21,718 bases of DNA from Candidatus Gallimonas intestinigallinarum (GCA_019116405.1 DXBS01000060.1:1-21718); one strand, 5' to 3'. Counted from the first letter of the stretch, positions 1 through 6,742 are shown. The notes: generated by a model not told the origin, from the sequence alone. A program made the numbers and translations.

Positions 1-428
1 TCCATGAGCCCCGCGATGGACTTGCGCGATTTGCCTGTTGCGTAGCTCTGGAACCACTCGCCCACCTGATAGAAGAGAAGAACGGCGCAGGCTTCGTCAA
101 AGCCTTCGGTCTCCTGCCCCGTGACGCCCCTGTAGATGGCGAGCGCAAAGGCGCCCAGCGTCGCAACGCACATCAGGAAGTTTTCGTCGAACACCTGACC
201 GTGCGCAATGTTACGGATCGCCTTCCAGAGGACGTCGTATCCGATGATCAGATAGATGACGAGGTACAAACAGAACGGAAATACCCACGCGGCATGACCT
301 GTGAAGACGCCGCCCAATCCCCCCTCGATCACCTTATCCGTGATAAATACAATGAGAAAGAGCCCGAGCGCGACAAGGATACGCACAAGCGTCCGTTTTT
401 CTTTTCTGCTCATGGTAGATTTTTTCAT
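1..428 (-). CDS. cadA: Heavy-metal (Zn/Cd/Pb-type) P1B ATPase, N-terminal part, cut by the window edge
   Basis: Only the first ~142 codons are present; the gene continues beyond base 1. P1B ATPases of the CadA/ZntA group export Zn2+, Cd2+ or Pb2+ across the cytoplasmic membrane using ATP. The visible part has a basic N-terminus, two hydrophobic segments (about residues 14-30 and 48-66), then the family signatures GYDVLWKAIRNI, GQVFDENFLM and VLLFYQVGEWFQSYA followed by GKSRKSI. These belong to the first transmembrane pairs and the linker before the actuator domain. The CPC metal site, DKTGT and P-loop regions lie outside the window. The chosen ATG (426-428) has GAGG 5 nt upstream; an in-frame ATG at 413 is possible. 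There is no N-terminal HMA domain: that domain is encoded separately 23 bp upstream in the same operon. Family assignment is strong; exact metal specificity is inferred from the neighbouring regulator. Confidence 0.9.
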   Translation of the reverse strand, partial: MKKSTMSRKEKRTLVRILVALGLFLIVFITDKVIEGGLGGVFTGHAAWVFPFCLYLVIYLIIGYDVLWKAIRNIAHGQVFDENFLMCVATLGAFALAIYRGVTGQETEGFDEACAVLLFYQVGEWFQSYATGKSRKSIAGLM

Positions 429-451
429 AACAGCCTCGCCCGATAAAAAGT

Positions 452-670
452 TTATCTGATGATCCTGCAGTCAGGCTCCACCTTTTTGCAGATCTTGACA
501 ACTTGATCCATAATCTCATCAAAACGGGAGTCGTCCGCTTCGATCACCATGCGCTGCGACATAAAGCTGATACTGACCGAATTGACGCCGTCGATCTTGG
601 CAACGGCGCGCTCCATCTTTGCAGCGCAGTTTGCGCAGTCCAGATCTTCGAGTTTGTAGTTCTTTTTCAT
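452..670 (-). CDS. Stand-alone heavy-metal-associated (HMA) domain protein, 72 aa
   Basis: A single ferredoxin-like HMA domain, with the metal-binding motif DCANCAAKME near the N-terminus (Cys12 and Cys15) and the family's IDGVNSVSISFMSQRM strand region. Such domains bind soft or borderline metals through the CxxC pair and pass them to a P1B ATPase. The LDCANCA form, with Asp before the first Cys, is typical of the N-terminal domain of ZntA/CadA-type Zn/Cd/Pb pumps rather than copper chaperones. Start chosen at 670 because GGAGG lies 7 nt upstream; a longer frame to 760 would begin inside the operator/promoter region. It is followed after 23 bp by the ATPase gene, so the two are probably co-transcribed. 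It looks like a detached N-terminal domain of the pump. Confidence 0.9.
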   Translation of the reverse strand: MKKNYKLEDLDCANCAAKMERAVAKIDGVNSVSISFMSQRMVIEADDSRFDEIMDQVVKICKKVEPDCRIIR

Positions 671-730
671 GATACTGCCTCCGAAATTTTCATTGTATTG
701 CTTCTTCCGCATCGCGGAGTGATTGCTGTG

Positions 731-760
731 ATAATATTGATTGATTGTTTTTTTGAGCAA
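731..760 (-). promoter_or_regulatory. Possible promoter of the HMA-ATPase operon
   Basis: A TATTAT -10 element (731-736) lies 18 nt downstream of TTGCTC (755-760), a 4/6 match to the -35 consensus. It sits about 60 bp before the HMA start codon. The -35 falls inside the metal-regulator palindrome, so repressor binding would block polymerase. Weak by itself; supported by its position and the operator. Confidence 0.4.
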
Positions 761-769
761 CTATTCAAA
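752..769. promoter_or_regulatory. Putative ArsR/SmtB-family operator before the HMA gene
   Basis: TTTGA-N8-TCAAA, an 18-bp inverted repeat with the same half-sites and spacing as the operator in front of arsR. It resembles cad-type operators of SmtB/CadC repressors (TCAAATA...TATTTGA). Inference: the regulator encoded just upstream controls the HMA-ATPase operon through this site. Confidence 0.6.
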
Positions 770-780
770 TAATGTCTCTG

Positions 781-801
781 AAAAAACAGGGACAAGCCCC
801 G
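781..801 (-). terminator. Intrinsic terminator of arsR
   Basis: On the minus strand, CGGGG-cttgt-CCCTG (787-801; five pairs including one G.T) is followed directly by six T (781-786). It begins 10 bp after the arsR stop and lies before the HMA operator, so arsR and the HMA-ATPase pair appear to be separate transcripts. Confidence 0.6.
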
Positions 802-810
802 TTATTTCAG

Positions 811-1140
811 TTATTTGTCCTCGTTGACGTGCGTCAGGCCATACTCCAAAATCTTGGTGACGTGGTCGTCATCGAGGGAATATTTGACCTCTTTGCCCTC
901 TTTGGTGCCCTTGACAAGTTTGGCGGTGCGCAGAACGCGCAGCTGATGGGAAACCGCTGAATCCGTCATATCCAGTGTTTGCGCAAGTTCGCCTACGCAC
1001 ATGTCGCGCATCTGCAGACAGCTTAAAATCTTTACCCTTGTCGGATCGCCGAACATTTTGAACAGGTTTGCAAGTTCATATAAGGTTTCGTCGTCCGGCA
1101 GACGGCTGCGGATCATGTCCATATCGTTTGTTTCTGCCAT
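811..1140 (-). CDS. ArsR/SmtB-family metal-sensing repressor (Zn/Cd type), 109 aa
   Basis: Winged-helix ArsR protein that represses metal-efflux genes and releases DNA when metal binds. LANLFKMFGDPTRVKILSCL begins the fold, and the recognition helix region is TDSAVSHQLRVLR. The last helix carries Asp91, His93, His104 and Glu107, giving D-x-H-x10-H-x2-E. This is exactly the arrangement of the alpha-5 zinc site in SmtB/ZiaR/CzrA-type sensors. The alpha-3 segment DMCVGEL has a single Cys and lacks the CxC/ELCVCD pattern of CadC/ArsR, so a Zn-type alpha-5 sensor is favoured. AAGGGG lies 9 nt before the ATG. It is transcribed from a near-consensus promoter containing its own operator, which suggests autoregulation. 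Length is normal for the family. Confidence 0.92.
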   Translation of the reverse strand: MAETNDMDMIRSRLPDDETLYELANLFKMFGDPTRVKILSCLQMRDMCVGELAQTLDMTDSAVSHQLRVLRTAKLVKGTKEGKEVKYSLDDDHVTKILEYGLTHVNEDK

Positions 1141-1154
1141 GGCATCGCCCCTTT

Positions 1155-1174
1155 ATTTGAATACTTCTTCAAAT
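1155..1174. promoter_or_regulatory. Operator in front of arsR
   Basis: Perfect 7-bp inverted repeat ATTTGAA-N6-TTCAAAT, lying just downstream of the -10 box and covering the expected transcription start. Its core TTTGA-N8-TCAAA equals the element at 752-769. An adjoining TTCATGAA palindrome could extend the site. Confidence 0.65.
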
Positions 1175-1184
1175 GTTCATGAAT

Positions 1185-1213
1185 AGTATATCACCCGCTG
1201 CCCTGCCTGTCAA
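1185..1213 (-). promoter_or_regulatory. Sigma-A promoter of arsR
   Basis: TTGACA (1208-1213) and TATACT (1185-1190) with a 17-nt spacer, 5/6 or better at both elements. The predicted start near 1178 lies beside the operator. Confidence 0.75.
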
Positions 1214-1347
1214 CTGTTTTGGCGAAAAAATTAAAAAATACAGAAACATTTTCTGCGAGTCGCCTGCCGAAGCTGATCACCGAGATGCCGCCAGTCAGAT
1301 TGTAAGTATCAGGCTGTTCTCAAAGCTATTTTGCTTTTGCGTTTAAA

Positions 1348-2076
1348 TTATGTCTTGTTACGCCGCAAACTGGCTGTTGTCGAGCTTGGCATAGAAGCCG
1401 TCCTTTTCCAGGAGCTCTTCGTGCGTTCCTTGTTCCACAATGTCGCCGTGGTCAAGCACCAAGATAAGATCGGCGTTCTGAATGGTGGAAAGCCTGTGCA
1501 CGATGACAAAGCTCGTGCGCCCTTCGGTGAGCTTATCCATTGCGTTTTGGATGAGCCGCTCCGTGCGGGTACCCACGACAGTACGACCTCCGGTAAAGGC
1601 AGTCTTGGCATCCTTTCCTGCGGCTTTTCCTTTGCATAGCCCAGCACGAGGAGTGCCATCAGCTGGTAGCGCTCTGCAAGAGAGCACATGTTTCTCACTT
1701 CCTCTGCATTGCGAAGGATCTCTCCGTTCCAGCACGCCCCGATGCCCAATTCCTCCGCCGCAAGCAGCATGTTTTCTATACACGCGCCGATTGCCTGTGC
1801 GTCCTTGATTTCGTGATAACTTTTCTCCCGATCCAAAAAGACAAGAATCAGACAATCCGCCTCTGATACCCATGCGTGATACACTGTCTGCTCTGCAATG
1901 CGCCGCAGCAGGTCTTTCTCCCTTTGCACAACGAAAAATCTCCACGGCTGACCGTTCTTACCGCTGGGCGCCAAGGTGCCTGCCTCCAGAATGGCATCGA
2001 TTTTATTGCGTGCAATCTGAACTTTGGCAAACGATCTTACCGACCTGCGCTGCCCGATACCGTCCAACACATTCAT
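1348..2076 (-). CDS. Nitroreductase-family protein whose 3' end runs into a foreign gene fragment
   Basis: Residues 1 to about 166 read as a small FMN-dependent nitroreductase: RRSVRSF near the N-terminus (phosphate/FMN contact), [38 protein letters not shown], and a C-terminal part ending in a proline-rich LPLPEVVL. These enzymes reduce nitro or quinone compounds with NAD(P)H. The start at 2076 has GGAGG 8 nt upstream. After about residue 166 (near base 1578) the protein has no family resemblance: the same DNA, read in the next frame, encodes the C-terminus of an ABC exporter. The last ~75 residues, rich in Ser, Thr and Arg, are therefore an out-of-frame reading of that fragment. The nitroreductase domain is almost complete, so the product may still be active with a nonsense tail. 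The substrate is unknown. Confidence 0.8.
   Translation of the reverse strand: MNVLDGIGQRRSVRSFAKVQIARNKIDAILEAGTLAPSGKNGQPWRFFVVQREKDLLRRIAEQTVYHAWVSEADCLILVFLDREKSYHEIKDAQAIGACIENMLLAAEELGIGACWNGEILRNAEEVRNMCSLAERYQLMALLVLGYAKEKPQERMPRLPLPEVVLSWVPARSGSSKTQWISSPKGARALSSCTGFPPFRTPILSWCLTTATLWNKERTKSSWKRTASMPSSTTASLRRNKT
1358..1579 (-). pseudogene. C-terminal remnant of an ABC exporter ATPase domain
   Basis: About 74 codons in the frame ending with the TAA at 1358 read as the end of an MdlB/MsbA-type exporter: [20 protein letters not shown], then [20 protein letters not shown] with the H-loop His, then [15 protein letters not shown]. The Walker A, signature LSGGQ and Walker B/DEAT motifs, which should precede TRTE, are absent: upstream of about 1579 the DNA belongs to the nitroreductase in another frame. 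No start codon or ribosome site belongs to it. This is a deletion scar or join between two 3' ends, not a working transporter. Confidence 0.85.
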
Positions 2077-2431
2077 TCTCTTTTCCTCCGTCTGAGTTTT
2101 CCGCTCTCCGTCCGTTCAAGCTCCTCAGGAGCCATAGTTCGTTTTCCTTCGGCGGTTCTCCGTTATATCTGCACTTTTCATGTGTCACAATGCCATAGCG
2201 CTCTGCAATTTCCTGCACGCGTGCAATCCCCTGCGGCGACGCATAGGAGGAGCGCTGTATGATCTCCTCTGCCTGCGCATAGGAGACGATCGTCTCTGGG
2301 TACAATGCTTCCACGGCGGTAAACTCCCGAAGCCATGGAATGAAATAATATTCCACACAGGAGAGCGCCGGCGCATCTGCGATTGCTTTCAGAAAAGTAT
2401 TACAGCCTTTTAAGATATCGTGCCTTGTCAT
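2003..2431 (-). CDS. Hypothetical protein, possibly truncated at its 3' end
   Basis: A frame of about 142 codons, starting at an ATG 32 bp inside the end of the nucleotidyltransferase gene (another ATG lies at 2449). I do not recognise the family. Residues up to about 110 look protein-like and mixed helical (EYYFIPWLREFTAVEALYP; AEEIIQRSSYASPQGIARVQ). The last ~35 residues become Asn/Gly/Arg-rich, and the frame overlaps the first 74 bp of the nitroreductase. So long an overlap is unusual, and the true C-terminus may have been lost when the nitroreductase segment was joined here. Ribosome site is weak, so expression would depend on coupling to the upstream gene. It could be the end member of the kinase/nucleotidyltransferase operon. 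Confidence 0.45.
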   Translation of the reverse strand: MTRHDILKGCNTFLKAIADAPALSCVEYYFIPWLREFTAVEALYPETIVSYAQAEEIIQRSSYASPQGIARVQEIAERYGIVTHEKCRYNGEPPKENELWLLRSLNGRRAENSDGGKENECVGRYRAAQVGKIVCQSSDCTQ

Positions 2432-3461
2432 AGATTCCCACCCGTTCATAGATCCCCTTTGTCCAGCGGTATGCCGTCTTGTGTTCCGCGTCCGTCACGT
2501 TGTCCCATTCCTCGACGCGCTTCGGACAGAGCGAACGCATCAATCCGTCCGCTTCGCGGCTCGGAAACAGCTGATTGCAATAGTACAGCACGTATGCAGT
2601 CTGCTCCTGCAGATCGTACCTGCTGACGAGCGCCCCGAACGTTTGCAGATCCACTATATCCCCGTTCAGCATACGCGCGATATCGAGATACTTATAAAGC
2701 TGCGAATCCTTGTGCCTGCTCGCCATCCAATAGAGCGTCGCTTCCTTATACTGGTGCATGATGAGATGCAAGAGAAACTTCTCCTCTGTCAGCGACATGA
2801 TCGTGCCGCCGTTGCAGAACACATATTCCTTGCAATCGGAGAGCATGTCCTTTACCAGTGCCGCGTCCCCGCTCGGAAGATAGCCGAGCGAATAGTTGAC
2901 GTCCAATTCGATAAACGGTGTCTCCTCATTCTGCGTTGCCACAAGATAGGGCGCCGTCTCCCCTCGCGTCATGCGTCGGTATATGATCTCCCGTCTGTCG
3001 AACGGATGGATTTTGCCGTCTTTCCATTCTCCCTGCAAGAAACCGAAGGCGCCAAGCACACGATCGAGCGCGCCGAGATCGTCCGGGGAAACGAGAAGAT
3101 CGATATCATTGGACGATCGCTCGCTGAAACGGTACAAGGATTGACCGCGGAACGAACAATAGGAGAGCACACTTCCCTTCAAAAAGGCAAACCGGATGCC
3201 GGCGCTCATCAGTTCATAGGAAAGATCAGCGATCCACTTTGCCATGACCCGGTTCCGGCGCACCTGCTGCCCCTCCAGTCCCTGCAAGATCCGGTTCACC
3301 TGCCGGGGAAGCAGCGTCTGCGTTTCACGAGCTGCATGGTAAAAGGATACGCCCACGCGGTTGAGCAGCAGTAATCCTAACGCGTAGTGCCAGTCATACT
3401 CCACGACGTTTCGCCGTTTTCCCTGTAAGACAGATAAAATTCCCTTGAGTTCACGTTTCAT
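2400..3461 (-). CDS. Nucleotidyltransferase-family protein (PF14907-like), 353 aa
   Basis: Resembles the uncharacterised nucleotidyltransferase family NTP_transf_5. FAFLKGSVLSYCSFRG (from residue 91) is the family's substrate-loop region, and SNDIDLLVSPDDL (117-129) supplies the metal-binding Asp119-x-Asp121 pair of the polymerase-beta-like fold. The remainder is helical, with a His/Tyr/Lys-rich region (LLHLIMHQYKEATLYW). The family is expected to transfer NMP groups to a small molecule or protein; no substrate can be deduced. The ATG at 3461 overlaps the TGA of the kinase gene as ATGA, indicating translational coupling. An in-frame extension upstream to 3545 overlaps the kinase and is not used. 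Because kinase and transferase are made together, an activated-nucleotide pathway is a reasonable guess, no more. Confidence 0.75.
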   Translation of the reverse strand: MKRELKGILSVLQGKRRNVVEYDWHYALGLLLLNRVGVSFYHAARETQTLLPRQVNRILQGLEGQQVRRNRVMAKWIADLSYELMSAGIRFAFLKGSVLSYCSFRGQSLYRFSERSSNDIDLLVSPDDLGALDRVLGAFGFLQGEWKDGKIHPFDRREIIYRRMTRGETAPYLVATQNEETPFIELDVNYSLGYLPSGDAALVKDMLSDCKEYVFCNGGTIMSLTEEKFLLHLIMHQYKEATLYWMASRHKDSQLYKYLDIARMLNGDIVDLQTFGALVSRYDLQEQTAYVLYYCNQLFPSREADGLMRSLCPKRVEEWDNVTDAEHKTAYRWTKGIYERVGIYDKARYLKRL

Positions 3462-4105
3462 CGTTCCCCCCGATACAGCACGTCCAACCGCTCCCGTACA
3501 TCCGCAAACGCTTCCTCGGGCGCCCTGTCGGTATGCACGACACACATGCGATACCCTGCGGCATGACGGAGAAAATGCTCCGAAACACGCCTGAGCAATG
3601 CTTCATCCAAATGACGGCGCGCCTCCTCGGGACGGGCCGTGATGCGCGCGATCGCCAATGCGGGATCCGCATATGCCAAAATGCACAGATCGGGCTGCAG
3701 GATATGTTTTGCCGCCTCGTAAAACCACCGCTCTTTCAAATAGCCTCGCGACTCCATATTGGCAACGGATGTATAAATATATCTGTCGCAGATGACCGTC
3801 TTCCCCGCTTTGAGTGCGGGCACGATCACCTCATGCTGATGCTGAATCCGATCGGAGAGCGTCAACAGCTGTACCGCGCGGTAGTCGATCTCCTCGTGAT
3901 TCCTGCAATACATCATCTTCTGAAACAGCCGCGTCTTTCTGGAGAGGTCGGTCGGCTGTTTGACGACAAGCACTTTGCCCCAGCCGATCGCTTCATGCAG
4001 ATACCGCACCGTTTTGTCGATCAGGGTCGACTTTCCCGCGCCGTCCGTCCCTTCAAAGACGATGAGCCTGCCCGCGTATGCATGGCGCTTGAGTTTAAGT
4101 TTCAT
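3458..4105 (-). CDS. Thymidylate-kinase-like P-loop kinase, 215 aa
   Basis: Has the TMP kinase signatures: Walker A in FEGTDGAGKST (residues 17-27), VVKQPTDLSRK in place of the usual REPGGT segment, and DRYIYTSVA (from 107) matching the DRYxxS nucleotide-site motif. LQPDLCILAYADPALAIARI matches the PDLtixLdvdpexal strand. Length fits Tmk (about 205-215). True Tmk usually keeps an EPGGT motif, which is altered here to QPTD, so this may be a paralogue with another (deoxy)nucleotide or sugar-linked substrate rather than the housekeeping enzyme. Start chosen at 4105 because GGGAGGAG lies 8 nt upstream; the ATG sits inside the end of the membrane protein gene (11-bp overlap), and the stop overlaps the next gene's start. 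Both overlaps indicate one operon. Confidence 0.8.
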   Translation of the reverse strand: MKLKLKRHAYAGRLIVFEGTDGAGKSTLIDKTVRYLHEAIGWGKVLVVKQPTDLSRKTRLFQKMMYCRNHEEIDYRAVQLLTLSDRIQHQHEVIVPALKAGKTVICDRYIYTSVANMESRGYLKERWFYEAAKHILQPDLCILAYADPALAIARITARPEEARRHLDEALLRRVSEHFLRHAAGYRMCVVHTDRAPEEAFADVRERLDVLYRGER

Positions 4106-4787
4106 CTTGTTTCTCCTCCCTCTGTTCCTTGGTATACGTCTGCGTTGCCGTACGGCTTTTACGGATCTCATACTCGTATTTCTCCGTTGCAGTACAGGCA
4201 ATCTTTTCCACTTCTTCGTTATGCTGCGTTTCGCCGTGCAGCTCCGTCCAAATGCTCTCCACCTGTTTGGAAACTTCACCGATCTCCTCGCTGCCCAGAT
4301 AGTCTTTCAAAAGTTCCTGCATCTCGGCATAGAAATCGCCGCTTGCACCGCTTTTGGACAATGTCAGCCTGTCGGCGATTGTTTCTGCAAGTGCCTTGAG
4401 CTCCGTCTGTTTTCCGCCGCTCAGCTTATTGCACAGCAGGGTATAGATGCCCTGTTTGAGCAGATCGATAAAGTCCACGTTCCCGCTGTCCCGAAAATTG
4501 GCATAGATCGAATAGAGCGCAATGCTCGATCCCGTTGCACACAGCCATAGTTCATAGAATTCGTCCCCGAGTGTTCCGCTCTTCACCCACGTCACGAGCG
4601 CCGAAAGCACGCCGCCCAAAATGATCGGGATAAGCGGAATGAAGCGGGTGACTTTGGCGGGCAGGGCACGATTCTGCGCCAACTTTTTTATGGGTATCTT
4701 AATGATCGATGTCAGGATCACGATTACCACTGCAAGCACGGTGCTCACGACCTCGCCCTTCGTAAAAAAATTAACCAGTTCCTCCAT
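4095..4787 (-). CDS. Uncharacterised membrane protein with cytoplasmic-type C-terminal domain, 230 aa
   Basis: I do not recognise a family. The N-terminal half is hydrophobic, with segments at about residues 10-27 (VVSTVLAVVIVILTSIIKI), 49-67 (RFIPLIPIILGGVLSALVTW) and 80-95 (WLCATGSSIALYSIYA). A Lys/Arg-rich loop (KIPIKKLAQNRALPAKVTR) lies between the first two. The second half is highly charged and helical (SEEIGEVSKQVESIWTELHG; KYEYEIRKSRTATQTYTKEQ) and may form a coiled coil. The start at 4787 is preferred over the ATG at 4817 because AAGGAAGG lies 6 nt upstream. It is followed by the overlapping kinase gene and preceded 71 bp upstream by the beta-rich protein. The small multi-span head with a soluble tail is reminiscent of holin-like or toxin-like membrane proteins, but this is only a resemblance. 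Confidence 0.55.
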   Translation of the reverse strand: MEELVNFFTKGEVVSTVLAVVIVILTSIIKIPIKKLAQNRALPAKVTRFIPLIPIILGGVLSALVTWVKSGTLGDEFYELWLCATGSSIALYSIYANFRDSGNVDFIDLLKQGIYTLLCNKLSGGKQTELKALAETIADRLTLSKSGASGDFYAEMQELLKDYLGSEEIGEVSKQVESIWTELHGETQHNEEVEKIACTATEKYEYEIRKSRTATQTYTKEQREEKQDET

Positions 4788-4858
4788 TTTTTTCCTTCCT
4801 TGCTTTTTGATCGCCATATCCGGCGACCGCGTTTTTAGAATATCACAAGAAAGGCTGC

Positions 4859-5965
4859 TTATTTTCTCGCTTTTTGGGCGTTTGTACGCTCAAACCGAAG
4901 CCTTAGAAATACGGGGCACAGATAGTTATCCCCCGACGGGAGCACCATCGGGACGGTCGACTGCACAACAATGCCGGGCGTCGCCTGTGCCTTTTCACGA
5001 AAAAGTCCACGCAAATATGTCGTGAGATCGATCTGGACGGACTCCTCCGTCACCGTTTCGGCTTCCAGCCATTCACGCGGCATTTCCCGCGTCTCCCATA
5101 CCGTCGTATAAGTGCACCAAAAAAAGCGTAGCTCCCCGTAAAACACTTTGCCCAGCGCCCCGTTCTGATTGCGGAAAATCAGCTTTGCATCTTTCAGATC
5201 GCGGTCATACAGATCGGAAAATATGGCGCAATCCGGACGTAACGCAAGCCATTGTCCGCCATCCTCCTCCCTGCCGAGATAGACATTTTCTGCATACACA
5301 TGATTGCGCGACGGATTTCCGGCATCGAGCGGTGTATCAAAGAACCGCTTCGGTACATAAGCATTGAACGTCAGAATCATGCCCTGTCCACTCGCGGCAG
5401 TCACCTCGACGACGTGATCCGTTCCGTTGCTCTCCATATGGAATTTCGGTCTTACTTGCATATTTTCCAGAATACAGTTGACCGAAAAAGCGATCCTGTC
5501 GTTGCGATCAAAAATCAGGCAATACTCATCCAGGTTATACAGATGCACAGGCTCGCTGGAAGAAAATTTAATTTTAACTTTCCCACGCGCCTCTACAGCA
5601 AACCCGTTTGACGTCGGGTATAAAATGCCGCAATCGCTTTGCAGCACGCCGAAATATTCCTCATGCAGAAAGCCATCATACTGATCCAATTTTTGCAAAA
5701 ATGAAAACGGAAAGTGTAAGGACACCTGTTCTCCGCATAGAGCGATCTCCGTTCCACTCTGCTTAAGACAAGCGTTACTCCCTTCGGAAAGCCTGTCCCC
5801 GCGCATGACAAAACCGTGTTTTTGCCCTTTCTCCGTCCCATGTTTCAACGGACAGCTGCTGATCCATACAATATCCTCTTGCTCGTTTTCCAGAAATACG
5901 CGATAGGGATCTTCCTCGAGCACTACCCCGCTTTTCAGGTCATCTTTCATTCGTTTCGGAAGCAT
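4859..5965 (-). CDS. Uncharacterised beta-rich protein, tentatively DNRLRE-like, 368 aa
   Basis: First gene of the operon, with GGGGAGG 7 nt before the ATG. It has no signal peptide or membrane segment. Predicted character is mostly beta strand, with many aromatic and acidic residues (FHEEYFGVL-like turns). The second half has the layout seen in DNRLRE-type domains: SRNHVYAENVYLGR, WLALRPD, LKDAKLIFRNQNG, DLTTYLRGLF, then GDNYLCPVFLRLRF. In that family a series of strands ends in an LxIxY-like edge strand. This assignment is by eye and uncertain. Such domains occur in large surface or phage-associated proteins; here the protein is short, apparently cytoplasmic, and next to a kinase and nucleotidyltransferase. 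It could also be a phage-derived structural protein. Confidence 0.5.
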   Translation of the reverse strand: MLPKRMKDDLKSGVVLEEDPYRVFLENEQEDIVWISSCPLKHGTEKGQKHGFVMRGDRLSEGSNACLKQSGTEIALCGEQVSLHFPFSFLQKLDQYDGFLHEEYFGVLQSDCGILYPTSNGFAVEARGKVKIKFSSSEPVHLYNLDEYCLIFDRNDRIAFSVNCILENMQVRPKFHMESNGTDHVVEVTAASGQGMILTFNAYVPKRFFDTPLDAGNPSRNHVYAENVYLGREEDGGQWLALRPDCAIFSDLYDRDLKDAKLIFRNQNGALGKVFYGELRFFWCTYTTVWETREMPREWLEAETVTEESVQIDLTTYLRGLFREKAQATPGIVVQSTVPMVLPSGDNYLCPVFLRLRFERTNAQKARK

Positions 5966-6094
5966 GTCATTTCCTCCCCTGTGATATGCCGTTATTTTAC
6001 CGCATGGCTAGTACCCGTTTTTCCCGCTTTTTCGGATGGCCGATTTTGTCGGGCAATTTATAATAAACTAACAAGAAATTTCTTATCAGATAAA

Positions 6095-6131
6095 ATCCCC
6101 GCCCGTGACGTACGCTGTCACGAGCGGGGAT
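6095..6131 (-). terminator. Strong hairpin, probable intrinsic terminator
   Basis: Two 15-nt arms (6095-6109 and 6117-6131) pair with a single mismatch around a 7-nt loop; the core is CCCCGC...GCGGGG plus GTGAC/GTCAC. On the minus strand it is followed by TTTTATC, a short U-tract, which favours termination of leftward transcripts just before the 368-codon gene. Between 5966 and 6257 I see no gene; an AAGAAATTTCTT palindrome (6073-6084) is the only other structure. Confidence 0.6.
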
Positions 6132-6257
6132 AATTGTATCCGGATTTTCATTCACATTTGTTGACTAAATCAAAACGCGCCAAAGGTTGTTTGATTGGCA
6201 CAAACATCTATGTGGAAAAGTTTTTATATTACTTTTCATGGGGACGTCTCATCGTAG

Positions 6258-6634
6258 CAAAGAACTGCCTGCGAGAAGAGACGGCTTCCCAAAACCTTGT
6301 CTATAGCAGATGTAACAAATATACTTGCATGCTTTGAAACTGACCCTGCACTTTTGTCACCTTTTGCTCAGAAAGCTCTGATTCGCGATTCCGCCCTCAT
6401 TGACCTTTTGATAAGCACGGGCCGCACTACCTCCGTCACACATTTGCAACCAATCTACTTGCCAACGGCGCCGACCTGCGTTCCGTACAAGAAATTTTAG
6501 GACATGCCAGCGTAGCTACTACTCAAATTTACACAGAAGTGACCACAAACCGCAAGAAACAGGTACTAAAGAAGTTTAATTATAGGAATAAATTACCAAC
6601 TGGCTCTCATCCAAGTGGTCGACTTTCTTTTTGA
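6258..6634 (+). pseudogene. Tyrosine recombinase (XerC/phage-integrase type) with internal deletion
   Basis: Two pieces in different frames. From 6258 to about 6420 the frame gives RLPKTLSIADV and [15 protein letters not shown], the start of the catalytic domain up to the Arg of box I. From 6422 to the TGA at 6632 another frame gives [18 protein letters not shown], the VQEILGHAS motif and QIYTEVT, the HxxR, second His and nucleophilic Tyr of box II. The stretch that should separate them (about 100 codons, with the catalytic Lys and the rest of box I) is missing, and the frame changes at the join. The N-terminal DNA-binding domain is not recognisable; a TAG precedes 6258. It cannot be active. 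It is more AT-rich than its neighbours and opposite in strand, consistent with acquired DNA that has decayed. Confidence 0.85.
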
Positions 6635-6638
6635 GCGA

Positions 6639-6725
6639 CTAGCGCAGCATTTCGTCCAGTTCATAAAAACGCACCCCATTGAGCGGCATGGAAATGAGCA
6701 GATCGACGTCACTCCTCTTTGCAGT
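6639..6725 (-). pseudogene. Fragment of a MNT-type nucleotidyltransferase
   Basis: About 28 codons ending at TAG (6639-6641) read AKRSDVDLLISMPLNGVRFY then ELDEMLR. The SDVDLLI strand with its Asp-x-Asp pair, followed by a G-F-x-L-x-E helix, matches the core of small nucleotidyltransferases such as the MNT partner of HEPN-MNT pairs. The preceding GS-motif strand (FGSxARG) is missing and no start or ribosome site is visible. It is a short remnant lying back to back with the broken recombinase. The match is by eye over a short stretch. Confidence 0.45.
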
Positions 6726-6742
6726 ATAGATGTAGATATAAT

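Noticed and set aside
1261..1347. AAAGC/GCTTT short hairpin (around 1322-1337) as terminator of the nitroreductase gene
   Set aside because: The stem is only 5 bp without a clear U-run; the rest of 1214-1347 shows nothing else.
3458..4279. Longer version of the kinase starting at 4279
   Set aside because: The extra 58 residues are Arg-rich and antisense-like, overlapping the membrane protein. A strong ribosome site marks the start at 4105.
6134..6337. A 67-codon plus-strand frame before the recombinase remnant, considered as its N-terminal domain
   Set aside because: I could not match it with confidence to the recombinase SAM-like domain. The recognisable recombinase sequence begins in another frame after 6258.
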